Of a DNA stretch of 64,000 nucleotides, positions 1 through 7,806 are shown one piece after another. Origin of the DNA: Planctomycetota bacterium (lineage in GTDB: Bacteria > Planctomycetota > UBA1135 > UBA2386); contig JADJWQ010000006.1 of the NCBI GenBank assembly GCA_016716265.1, positions 1,302,001 to 1,366,000 of the forward strand, written 5' to 3'. Made by a program: the position numbers and the translations under genes. The notes under the pieces are model-generated. The model ran no database searches and had not been told where the DNA came from. It worked only from the letters and a program-made list of their open reading frames with translations. Each line of letters begins with the position of its first letter. Position 1 is the first letter of the stretch.

Positions 1-1865
1 AGCCAGCCCGCTGCCTCCTGCTCCGCGAGGGTCGTGTCGTCGATCGAGATCTGCAGCCCGGCGGGCAGTCCGTCCTCGGCCTCGACGGCGCGGAAGCGGT
101 GCCGGCCCGGCGCGACGTGCGCGAAGATCGCGACACCGGCGGCATCGGTGCGCTGCGTGCGCGCCTCGGCCTCCGGCTCGTCGGGTGCGTCGGCCGATCC
201 GCGATGGAGCACGCGGATGCCGGCGGCCGGCTCGCCGTGGCCGTCGACGACGGTGACCGCGACGCGCCCGCCGGCGACGAGCTGCACCTCGACGTCGGCC
301 CGGCCGCGCGCCGGCACGCCGACCTCGAGCGACACGGGTGCGAAGCCGTCGGCGCGCACGCCGAGCCGCGCGCGCTCCGAGAGCTCGCAGGTCAGCTCGC
401 AGACGCCGTCGGCGTCGGTCCGGTCGGCGGCGGGCCCGACCTGGTCGGGGAAGGTCGTCGTGGTGGTCGTCGACGAGCGGACGCTCGTACCGACCTGCAG
501 ACGGTGCTCGCCGCCGGCGGCGTCCGCGGCGGGTTCGATCGCTCCGAGCTCGAGCCGGGCACCCGCGACCGGCGCGCCGGTCGCGGCGGCCAGCACGCGC
601 ACGCGCAGCGTCGGTGCGGACGTGAGCTGCACGGTGCCGACGTCGACGCGCCCCTCGCGCGGCACGGCGATCGCCTCGCTCTGCCAGGTGCGGTAGCCGA
701 GCGCGCGCAGCTCGACCTTCGCGGTACCGCGCTCGTCCTCGACCAGCAGATTGCGGATCTCGACGACGCCGTCCGGCCAATGCGTACCGGGCTGCGGCAA
801 CGGGATGGCGACCGGCACCGAGATCCCGAACATCTCGATGGCGTGCTCCATTCCCGCCGCGACGCGCAGCGCCTCGACCGGTGCGCCGGTGTCGGCGTCG
901 ACCGCGCGCAGGCGCACCACGAGACCCTCGGACCACGGCAGGCTCACGCCGCGCGCGCCGGCGAGCACGCTGACGCGCGCCGTGCAGACGCGCGCGTGCA
1001 GCAGCCCGTCCGCGGCCTCGCCATCCGGCAGCGCGACGCCCCAGACGAGGTAGGCGCGCTCCGGCTCGAGACCGCGCAGCTCGAACGTCCCGTCGTCCGC
1101 CGCCTCCACACGGCGCTCGCCGAGCCCGCTGCCGAACCCGCGCAGCAGACCGGACAGGTCCATCCGCAGCGGACCGGTCACCGCGTCCATCGCCTCGGCG
1201 AGCGAGCTCGCCCCCGCGGGCAGCACCTCGCAGGCGACGTCCGGCACGCGCGCACCGGCCGGGATGCCGGTGACCTGCCCGCCGATCGACGCGCCGGCGG
1301 TCAGCCGGATCTCGACGTCGTCGCGGTCGCCGTCGACGCGGCCCGACCACGCACCCTTGCGGTAGTCGGCGTGGCGCGCGACGACCTGGACGTCGCCCGG
1401 CGCCGCGAGCGTCAGCTCGAACCGGCCGTCGGCGTCGGTGCGCACGCCCGCCGCGAAGCGATCGGCGAGCCCGTCGAGCCCCTCGATCCGCAGCCCTGGC
1501 GCGGGCGACGCGGCGGGCAGCTCGACCACCCGCGCGTCCGGCACGCCGATCCCTTCCGGGTCGACCACCCGCCCGCGCAGACGCGGGCCATCGCGGCCGG
1601 CGAGGACCGGGGTCGCGGGCCCGGCGGACGATTCCGGCGCCGCCGCGTCGCGCGCCGGGTCCAGCACCGTGCGGGTCGGACCCGGCCCGTCGGCGCGGCG
1701 CGTGGCGCCACCCGACGGGGCCGGTGCCGTGGCGGACCCGCCGGGCGCGGCGAGCGGCGCGGGGGGCGAGGGCGGATCACCCGACCACGCGACCCAGGCC
1801 ACGACCGCGGCGAGCGCCGCAGCGAGACCGACGAGCACGACCGGGACGGAGACGGGGCGGGCCAT
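1..1865 (-). CDS. Membrane-anchored protein with carboxypeptidase-regulatory-like domains (C-terminus cut off)
   Basis: The frame is open from an ATG at 1865 down to the left edge, so about 621 residues are visible and the C-terminus is missing. Residues 5-24 form one hydrophobic segment (VPVVLVGLAAALAAVVAW), read as a signal anchor. A Pro/Ala/Ser-rich linker follows. From about residue 85 there are repeated beta-sandwich units of the carboxypeptidase regulatory-like type, with the typical pattern VVDPEGIGVPDARV followed by TDADGRFELTL. A similar unit (VTVVDGHGEPAAGIRVLH) recurs near the visible end. Such domains are common in planctomycete surface proteins and act as structural modules; no catalytic motif is visible. 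It lies 55 bases downstream of the DUF3352-like gene on the same strand and may be cotranscribed with it. The precise role is unknown. Confidence 0.8.
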   Translation of the reverse strand, partial: MARPVSVPVVLVGLAAALAAVVAWVAWSGDPPSPPAPLAAPGGSATAPAPSGGATRRADGPGPTRTVLDPARDAAAPESSAGPATPVLAGRDGPRLRGRVVDPEGIGVPDARVVELPAASPAPGLRIEGLDGLADRFAAGVRTDADGRFELTLAAPGDVQVVARHADYRKGAWSGRVDGDRDDVEIRLTAGASIGGQVTGIPAGARVPDVACEVLPAGASSLAEAMDAVTGPLRMDLSGLLRGFGSGLGERRVEAADDGTFELRGLEPERAYLVWGVALPDGEAADGLLHARVCTARVSVLAGARGVSLPWSEGLVVRLRAVDADTGAPVEALRVAAGMEHAIEMFGISVPVAIPLPQPGTHWPDGVVEIRNLLVEDERGTAKVELRALGYRTWQSEAIAVPREGRVDVGTVQLTSAPTLRVRVLAAATGAPVAGARLELGAIEPAADAAGGEHRLQVGTSVRSSTTTTTTFPDQVGPAADRTDADGVCELTCELSERARLGVRADGFAPVSLEVGVPARGRADVEVQLVAGGRVAVTVVDGHGEPAAGIRVLHRGSADAPDEPEAEARTQRTDAAGVAIFAHVAPGRHRFRAVEAEDGLPAGLQISIDDTTLAEQEAAGW

Positions 1866-1920
1866 GGCTCGGCGGGTGGCCGGTGCGGCGTGAATCCTGT
1901 CGGCGCTCACGTCGCCGCGT

Positions 1921-3972
1921 TCAATCCTCGCCGTCGGCGCCGCGGGCCGCTCGCGCGGCCACGAACCGCTCGAGCGCCGCGCGCGCCTCACCGGCTCGCG
2001 GATCGTCGCCGGCGAGCGCGACCGCGCGCCGCTCGAACTCGATCGCGTCATCGAAGTGGCCGAGCCGGAACTGCGCGTGCGCGTAGGTGTCGACGAAGTA
2101 CCAGTTGCCCCACTCGGTCAGCTCGCAGGCGCGGCGCGCCATCTCGCGCGCAATGCCGTCGTAGCCATTGCGCCAGGTCGGGTCGGTCAGCAGCGACCAC
2201 GCGAAGTCGTTCAGCGTGCGCGCGTCGTCCCGCGCGAGCTGGAACACGCGCTCCGCCGCACGCGACGCGGCCGCGATGTCACCGGCGGCCTGCGCGCGGC
2301 GACATGCGGCGATCGCTTCGCCGGCCGACCCCGCCGTCGCACTCCGGTCCGGCGCGGTCGCCATCGCGATCGGAGCAGACCGGCGCGAGTGCAGCTCGCG
2401 CTGCACGAGCTGCTCGACCATCGGTCCGAGGTCCGGAAGCCCGGTGAGCGCGCCGTGCACCGCGAAGCGGTGCGCACCGTGCTCGACCCGCAGCGCGACG
2501 GTCGTCCTCTCGAGCATCGCGAAGATCGGCGCCGCCTCGCGACGGTCGCGGTCGCCGAGGAACGGTGCCGCGAGTGCCCCGCAGCGACCGACGTTCAACG
2601 CGAGGACGGCCGGACAATCGCGTTCGGCCGCGGCGAGCGCAGGCGCGAACAGCGGATCACCGCGCAACGGTGCCCCGTCGCGACCGGCAGCCAGCGCCGC
2701 GTCGACAGCGTCGGGGCTCGGCGACACGATGACGCGCTGGCCATCGACCGCGACCAGCACCGACATGCCGTCGATCGTGAAATGATCGACCGCCGCGCCG
2801 CCGCGGGTCGTCGTCCGCGGCTCGCCACCGCCGGTCGCCGCCTGCGCGGTGCCGAGCGCGAGATGCCACAATGCGCGGGAGCGGGCCGGATCGTTGACGC
2901 GGAGCACGAGCGCGGCGTCCGGGAGCGGCCCGCTCGGAGTCCGCTGGGCCGACGGCAGGGCGAACAGCGCCGCCGCGTTGACGTTCGCGAACAGCTCCCG
3001 CCCGAGGTCGAACAGGGAGACGGTGGGCGCGCCGGCGCCGTCGGTCGCCCCGGCCGGCAGTGCGCCGGCAGGATTGACGCCGACCGCCGCGAACATCGCG
3101 CTGCCCGCCGGCACCATGTCGAGCGCCGCGCGGTCGAGGCTCGGCTGCCGCAGCAGGTGGAACGCCAGATTGTGGTGGCCCTCGGCCAGCTCCACACCGA
3201 GGTCGAACGACAGTCCTCCCGGACCGACGCCGGCGCGCCCGGCCACGAAGCGCGCGCTCGGCAGATCGACGAACGCGAGCCCGGCGCGCGCGCCCGGATC
3301 GTTCCGGGTCTGCCGCTCGAGCAGGTCCATCAGCCGCGGCATCAGCGGCGCCAGGTGCACGCAGAAGAACAGCAGATCGTCGCCGCGCATCGCCATCGCC
3401 GCGGCCAGCTCGGGCCGCGCGGCGAGCCCGCCGTCACCGCCGCCGGCGTCGAGCCGTGCGAGCACGCCGGCGATCAGCACGGGGTCGGGGCTCGCGACCA
3501 CGAGTCGCTCGGTGCTGGTGACGAACACCTCGCCGTCGATCCGCACCGTCGGGTGTCGACCGATCGGCTCGACCGGCTCGCCCGCGATCGGCAGGACCGT
3601 CTCCAGCAGGCCGCGCAGCAACTGGTGATCGCCGGGATCGACGATCGCGATCCCGTTGCGAGGTCCCTGCTGTGGATCGACGTCGGTGAGCGCGATGGCG
3701 CAGCCGCGCATGCCGAGCAGCCCGTCGATCAGCCGCGGACTGATGCCGATGCGCGCGTCGTCGAGGTCGAGGCCGAGCGCGCCGACGAGGCTCTGGAGCT
3801 GCTCCCCGGGGCGATCGAGCTCGGCGTAGACGACGGTGTCGGGCGGCGCGAGGCGCGCGAGGTCGGAGCGCGCGGGTGGCGCGTCGCCGGAGCCCTGTGC
3901 GGGTGCGAACGGAACGAGCACGGCGAGACCGATGGTCGCCGCGCCGAGGCGACGGAGCGGATGGGCTGGCAT
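1921..3972 (-). CDS. Secreted DUF3352-like protein with C-terminal TPR region
   Basis: A protein of 683 residues. The start is set at the ATG that opens a clear signal peptide (MPAHPLRRLGAATIGLAVLV, cleavage near APAQG); the frame stays open upstream but codes for Arg-rich noise. The body begins with APPDTVVYAELDRPGEQLQ, the opening typical of the secreted DUF3352 family in Planctomycetes and related phyla, whose biochemical role is not known. The last 130 residues contain TPR-like helices (AAGDIAAASRAAERVFQLA, then FRLGHFDDAIEFERRAVALA). It is divergent from sppA across a 353-base spacer and lies upstream of the membrane-anchored protein at the window's left edge. The family assignment is from sequence pattern only. 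Confidence 0.8.
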   Translation of the reverse strand: MPAHPLRRLGAATIGLAVLVPFAPAQGSGDAPPARSDLARLAPPDTVVYAELDRPGEQLQSLVGALGLDLDDARIGISPRLIDGLLGMRGCAIALTDVDPQQGPRNGIAIVDPGDHQLLRGLLETVLPIAGEPVEPIGRHPTVRIDGEVFVTSTERLVVASPDPVLIAGVLARLDAGGGDGGLAARPELAAAMAMRGDDLLFFCVHLAPLMPRLMDLLERQTRNDPGARAGLAFVDLPSARFVAGRAGVGPGGLSFDLGVELAEGHHNLAFHLLRQPSLDRAALDMVPAGSAMFAAVGVNPAGALPAGATDGAGAPTVSLFDLGRELFANVNAAALFALPSAQRTPSGPLPDAALVLRVNDPARSRALWHLALGTAQAATGGGEPRTTTRGGAAVDHFTIDGMSVLVAVDGQRVIVSPSPDAVDAALAAGRDGAPLRGDPLFAPALAAAERDCPAVLALNVGRCGALAAPFLGDRDRREAAPIFAMLERTTVALRVEHGAHRFAVHGALTGLPDLGPMVEQLVQRELHSRRSAPIAMATAPDRSATAGSAGEAIAACRRAQAAGDIAAASRAAERVFQLARDDARTLNDFAWSLLTDPTWRNGYDGIAREMARRACELTEWGNWYFVDTYAHAQFRLGHFDDAIEFERRAVALAGDDPRAGEARAALERFVAARAARGADGED

Positions 3973-4325
3973 GAGGATTCCTCGACGGAGGGACGCGCGC
4001 GGACGAGGGTCGTGCCGCGCGCAGGCGGCCAGCTTCGAGCAGCGCCGTGAATATCGCTCCTCGCGCGATACCGGCCCGCGGCGCCCGGGCATGCCGCCCG
4101 GACCTGGCGCAGTCGTCCCGGGCCGAGCCCCGCGATACCCCGCGGCACGACCGGGACCGGACGCGTCGCACCGGGGAGAACCCCAGCCCGGTGTTCGAGC
4201 GGCGCCCGGGTGGCGACCGCGCCAGCGGCGACAGGCCGCGCGCGCCGCCGGCTACTTCAACGCGTCCTCCGCCCGGTGCGGCCAGCCGGCTGGCGGCCGG
4301 GCCGGGCTCGACCCCTCTCGCATCC
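3973..4325. promoter_or_regulatory. Divergent intergenic region between DUF3352-like gene and sppA
   Basis: This 353-base spacer separates two genes that point away from each other, so both promoters should lie here. I see no clear -35/-10 pair. A small perfect inverted repeat, ccgggc-N5-gcccgg, sits at 4085-4101. No gene is recognised in it. Confidence 0.4.
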
Positions 4326-6152
4326 ATGACCCATCTCCTACCCACCGTCCGCACCCGCGTTCCGTCCCTCGCCAGCCTGCTGCTGGTCGCCACCCTCGGC
4401 GCGCCCGCCGCGGCGCACGCCCAGGCCGAGCTCCAGGCGACCACCGCGACCAAGGCCCCGCCCGCGACCGTCGCCTGGGTCCGCCCCGCCGGTCTGTATC
4501 TCGACCTGCCCGAGCAGGGCGGCGACCTGACCGCGCTGCTGCTCGGCGGCGGCGCCGAGCCGAAGCCGTTCTACGACCTCGCCGAGCGGATCGCGGAACT
4601 CGCCACCGCGGACGGCGAGCACGTGCTGCTCGATCTGTCGGGCGAGTTCCAGATCAACCAGGTCCAGGTCGCCGAGCTCGAGCGCGCGCTCGATCGGGTG
4701 CGCAACGCCGGCAAGCACCTGTGGGCATACGTCGAGAACGCGTCGACGATCGGCATGCAGCTCGCCGCGTCGTGCGACGACGTGATGATCGCCGACCTCG
4801 GCGTCATCGAGCTCGGCTCGCCCGCGCTCAGCGTGACGTTCCTGCGCGACGCGCTCGACCTGCTGGGCGTGCGCATGGACGTCGTGCGCTGCGGCGACTT
4901 CAAGGGCGCCGTCGAGCCATACATGCTGTCGCAGATGTCCGACCACCTGCGCGCACACTACCGCGCGATGCTGGAACGGATGAACGCCGACATCGTGCGC
5001 CGCATCGCCGAGGGCCGCCACCTGTCGCAGGCGCGCGTCGTCGAGATGCAGAGCCAGCGTCTGTTCACCGCCCGCGCGGCGCAGGAGGCCGGGCTCGTCG
5101 ATCACATCGTGTCCTGGCAGGGCGCGTCCCATGCGTTGATGCACGTCACCGGCCGCGACGACCTGCAGTTCGTCAAGACGCTGTCGGAGCGCAAGCAGCG
5201 CCAGAGCATCAATCCGTTGGCGATGCTGACGCAGCTCTTCAATCCGAAGGACGAGGAGGCCGACGTCGAGGACGACACGATCGTCGTGCTGCACCTGTCG
5301 GGTCAGATCGTCGACGGCGAGAAGCCCGCGCCGGGCAGCATCGTGTCGGGCCCGGTCGTCAAGATCGTGCGCGAGCTGACCGCCAACGACTCGGTGCGCG
5401 GCGTCGTGCTCCGCATCAACTCGCCGGGCGGCTCCGCGACCGCGAGCGAGGCGATCCTGCTCGCGCTGCGCGAGCTGTGCGCGAAGAAGCCGGTCATCGT
5501 GTCGATGGGCACGCTCGCCGCGTCCGGCGGCTACTACATCACCTGTCTCGGGCGGCCGATCCTGGCGGAGCAGGGCACCATCACGGGCTCGATCGGCGTG
5601 TTCGGGATGCGGCCGAGCTTCGGCCCGCTGCTGCGGCGGATCGGCGTGCACGAGGAGATCGTCGGACTCGACGCCGGCGCCACGATGGCGAGCCTGTCGG
5701 AGCCATGGACCGACCAGCAACGCGCGCGCATGCAGGCGATGGTCGACCGGATCTACGACGTGTTCGTCGGCCACGTCGCCCGCTCGCGGAACCTGACGAC
5801 GACCGACGTGCTGGCGATCGCGGGCGGTCGCGTGTGGTCGGGCCAGCAGGCGATCGAGATCGGCCTCGTCGACCGCATCGGCGGCCTCGACGACGCGCTC
5901 GCGATGGTCGCGTCGCAGGCCGGCCTCGCGTCCGGCGCCTACGAGGTGCAGCACCTGCCGCGGCCGAAGACGCTGTTCGAGTCGCTCGCCGCGTCGATGG
6001 CCGAAATGGAGGCGCTGGCGACGCCGGAGCTGCGCCTCGCCGCGCGCCGGCTCGACCTCGACCGCGCGCTTCGCATCGTGCTCGACGGTATGGACACCGC
6101 ACGCCAGACCACCGTGTGGGCGGTGCTCCCGGACGCGATCCGCATCCGCTGA
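4326..6152 (+). CDS. sppA: Signal peptide peptidase SppA, 67K type (S49)
   Basis: A 608-residue serine protease with two tandem S49 domains. It is expected to sit in the membrane facing the periplasm and degrade cleaved signal peptides. The start is the ATG opening a signal sequence (MTHLLPTVRTRVPSLASLLL); there is no strong ribosome site. The N-terminal domain carries the general-base lysine at residue 193 (CGDFKGAVEPY), and the C-terminal domain the nucleophile Ser400 in GTLAASGGYYI. The Lys-Ser spacing of 207 residues matches the two-domain SppA form (about 200 in E. coli). The motif RINSPGGSATASEA, typical of the family, precedes the serine. All key residues are present, so the enzyme should be active. 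A perfect 8-bp hairpin lies 22 bases after the stop. Confidence 0.93.
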   Translation: MTHLLPTVRTRVPSLASLLLVATLGAPAAAHAQAELQATTATKAPPATVAWVRPAGLYLDLPEQGGDLTALLLGGGAEPKPFYDLAERIAELATADGEHVLLDLSGEFQINQVQVAELERALDRVRNAGKHLWAYVENASTIGMQLAASCDDVMIADLGVIELGSPALSVTFLRDALDLLGVRMDVVRCGDFKGAVEPYMLSQMSDHLRAHYRAMLERMNADIVRRIAEGRHLSQARVVEMQSQRLFTARAAQEAGLVDHIVSWQGASHALMHVTGRDDLQFVKTLSERKQRQSINPLAMLTQLFNPKDEEADVEDDTIVVLHLSGQIVDGEKPAPGSIVSGPVVKIVRELTANDSVRGVVLRINSPGGSATASEAILLALRELCAKKPVIVSMGTLAASGGYYITCLGRPILAEQGTITGSIGVFGMRPSFGPLLRRIGVHEEIVGLDAGATMASLSEPWTDQQRARMQAMVDRIYDVFVGHVARSRNLTTTDVLAIAGGRVWSGQQAIEIGLVDRIGGLDDALAMVASQAGLASGAYEVQHLPRPKTLFESLAASMAEMEALATPELRLAARRLDLDRALRIVLDGMDTARQTTVWAVLPDAIRIR

Positions 6153-6174
6153 GCCGCAGCGCCTCCGACGCGGC

Positions 6175-6200
6175 CCACTGTCTACCGTATTCGACAGTGG
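6175..6200 (+). terminator. Hairpin after sppA
   Basis: A perfect inverted repeat, ccactgtc at 6175-6182 and gacagtgg at 6193-6200, with a ten-base loop. It starts 22 bases after the sppA stop codon. It has no T tract, so it could be a factor-dependent terminator hairpin or, equally, an operator for the gene that begins at 6410. Confidence 0.45.
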
Positions 6201-6409
6201 CGCCGCTCGAGTCCCGATTTGATCCCGACGGCGGATCGGCGCGAAGGTCCGACGCCCTTCCTCCCGAAGACTGCAGCGACGGCACAGCGGTCGCGATCTG
6301 CCGTGCCACGCCACGCCGCGCGGAGAACGAGCGCGCGGCCAGGTGTCTCGAACTCGCGGGGCGCCAGCCGGGGCCGGACCCGGACTGACCGGCGCGACTC
6401 GGAGCTGCA

Positions 6410-7132
6410 ATGCGATCGGAGGATTCGAACGACGCAGGGAACCGGTGGACCCAGCTGCTACAGGGTCACGCCTGCGGTCGCTTCCTCCCGGAGCTGCTGC
6501 GGATGATCGATCCGCTCGTCGGTGCCGGCCGGCTCGTGCTGGTGCGGCCCGACGGCTCGCTGGCGTTCGGCATTGCCCGGGGTGCGTTCGTATCGAGCTG
6601 GACCGACGACCCGCGCATCCCCGAGCAGCTCGGCGAGCTGCTGGTCGCGACCGGAGCGATCGGGCGCGTCGAGCTGCGCCGGATGCTGCAGCGGCAGCGT
6701 CGCGACCGGCGGCGGCTCGGCATCCTGCTGGCCGAAGCCGGCAGCGTGACACCCGTCCAGGTCCGCGACGCGCTGACCCTGCAGCTGCGTGCACGGGTCG
6801 ACCGCGCACGCGGTTGGGACTCGCTGGAGTACCGCCTGGAGACCTGCGACGACGCGCCCGCTGCCCTGCTGCACGTGTCGATCGCGGCACTCGCCGCGGA
6901 GCTGGTCGCCGCGGAGCCGAAGCCGCCACCCCCGCCACCGCTGCTCGAGCACCACCTCGTCACGCCGCGCCTGCAGGACCGGCTGCCGATGCCCCCGATC
7001 CCGGATCTGCCACCGGCACTCCGAATGGAGGAAGCGCCCCCGCCACCCCCCGTCGAGGACGCGCCGACGCCGCCCCGCCCCAAGCGGCCGCTGCCGCCGG
7101 TGCCGATCGACCTGTTCAGCTGGAAGCAGTGA
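6410..7132 (+). CDS. DUF4388/GspE-N-terminal-like protein with proline-rich tail
   Basis: A 240-residue soluble protein. Residues about 15-160 resemble the DUF4388 or MshEN (GspE N-terminal) type of helical domain: there is the pattern LGELLVATGAIGRVELRRML followed by RRLGILLAEAGSVTPVQV. In other bacteria these domains occur in regulators of motility, secretion or polar localisation, and the MshEN form binds c-di-GMP; the ligand-binding residues cannot be judged here. The C-terminal 75 residues are rich in proline (PPPPPPLLEHH, APPPPPVEDAPTPP), suggesting a flexible docking tail. It is followed after 76 bases by a small membrane protein on the same strand. No function is assigned. Confidence 0.65.
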   Translation: MRSEDSNDAGNRWTQLLQGHACGRFLPELLRMIDPLVGAGRLVLVRPDGSLAFGIARGAFVSSWTDDPRIPEQLGELLVATGAIGRVELRRMLQRQRRDRRRLGILLAEAGSVTPVQVRDALTLQLRARVDRARGWDSLEYRLETCDDAPAALLHVSIAALAAELVAAEPKPPPPPPLLEHHLVTPRLQDRLPMPPIPDLPPALRMEEAPPPPPVEDAPTPPRPKRPLPPVPIDLFSWKQ

Positions 7133-7208
7133 GCCCTGCGCGTCCGGTCGGCTTCGGTCCCGGGGCGCGGCGCGCCGATGAACGAGCTGCGCCGCGCCGG
7201 CGTCCGCC

Positions 7209-7778
7209 ATGTCCGACGACTCGCCCGCCCGCCTCCGCCGCTACCTGCGCCAGCGGCGCCCCCTGCCACCCGAGAGCGAGGCGGTCGCCGAGGCACTCGC
7301 GCCGCCCGAGCGGCCCCGCGCCACTCGCGCGCAGGTCATGTCGATGGTGGTCGCGGTCGTGCTCGGCGCCCTGGCGATCGTCGCGCTACCCGGCGGTCCG
7401 ACGCGACCTGCGCCCACCGCGGATCAGCGCGCCGAGCCGCACTACGGCGTCCCGCTGACCTTCGGCCGTCCGCTGCCCGTGCGCGGGCCGCTGCGTGCCG
7501 AGCCGGCTGGCCTCGCGCCGCGGGTCGATGGCCTGCTGGTCATCGCCTTCGCGGCCGCGGACGACGACCTCGCGCGCGCGCACCGGGCTCTGGAGGAGCA
7601 TTGGGACGCCGGTGCGCGAGCCGCATCGCAATGGGCGGCGAGCTACCGGCGCAGCGAGCTCGTCGATCCACCGGCGGGTGCCTTCGACGCACTGGCTGCG
7701 CGGCTGGACGCGGTGCTGTTCCCGGATCGCGAGGGCCGCGTCGAGCGCGTCGGCTGGCACCGACTCCGGTTCCATTGA
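7209..7778 (+). CDS. Hypothetical single-pass membrane protein
   Basis: A 189-residue protein with one transmembrane segment at about residues 40-61 (AQVMSMVVAVVLGALAIVAL). An N-terminal Arg/Pro-rich cytoplasmic part precedes it, and a soluble domain of some 125 residues follows (PHYGVPLTFGRPLPVRG to the C-terminus). I do not recognise a family. Codon use is strongly GC-biased at third positions as in its neighbours, which supports coding. It follows the DUF4388-like gene on the same strand and may share its transcript. It converges with the FG-GAP lipoprotein gene, with only 28 bases between stop codons. Confidence 0.65.
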   Translation: MSDDSPARLRRYLRQRRPLPPESEAVAEALAPPERPRATRAQVMSMVVAVVLGALAIVALPGGPTRPAPTADQRAEPHYGVPLTFGRPLPVRGPLRAEPAGLAPRVDGLLVIAFAAADDDLARAHRALEEHWDAGARAASQWAASYRRSELVDPPAGAFDALAARLDAVLFPDREGRVERVGWHRLRFH

Positions 7779-7806
7779 CGCAGCGCCGACCGCCCTGGCG
7801 GGGCGG

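Noticed and set aside
2056..4050. Long plus-strand frame (664 codons) opposite the DUF3352-like gene
   Set aside because: Arg-, Gly- and Ala-rich antisense shadow; the minus strand has a signal peptide and domain pattern.
6415..6470. Possible tRNA, because of a gattcgaac T-loop-like string
   Set aside because: No acceptor or anticodon stems can be formed around it, and it lies inside a coding sequence.
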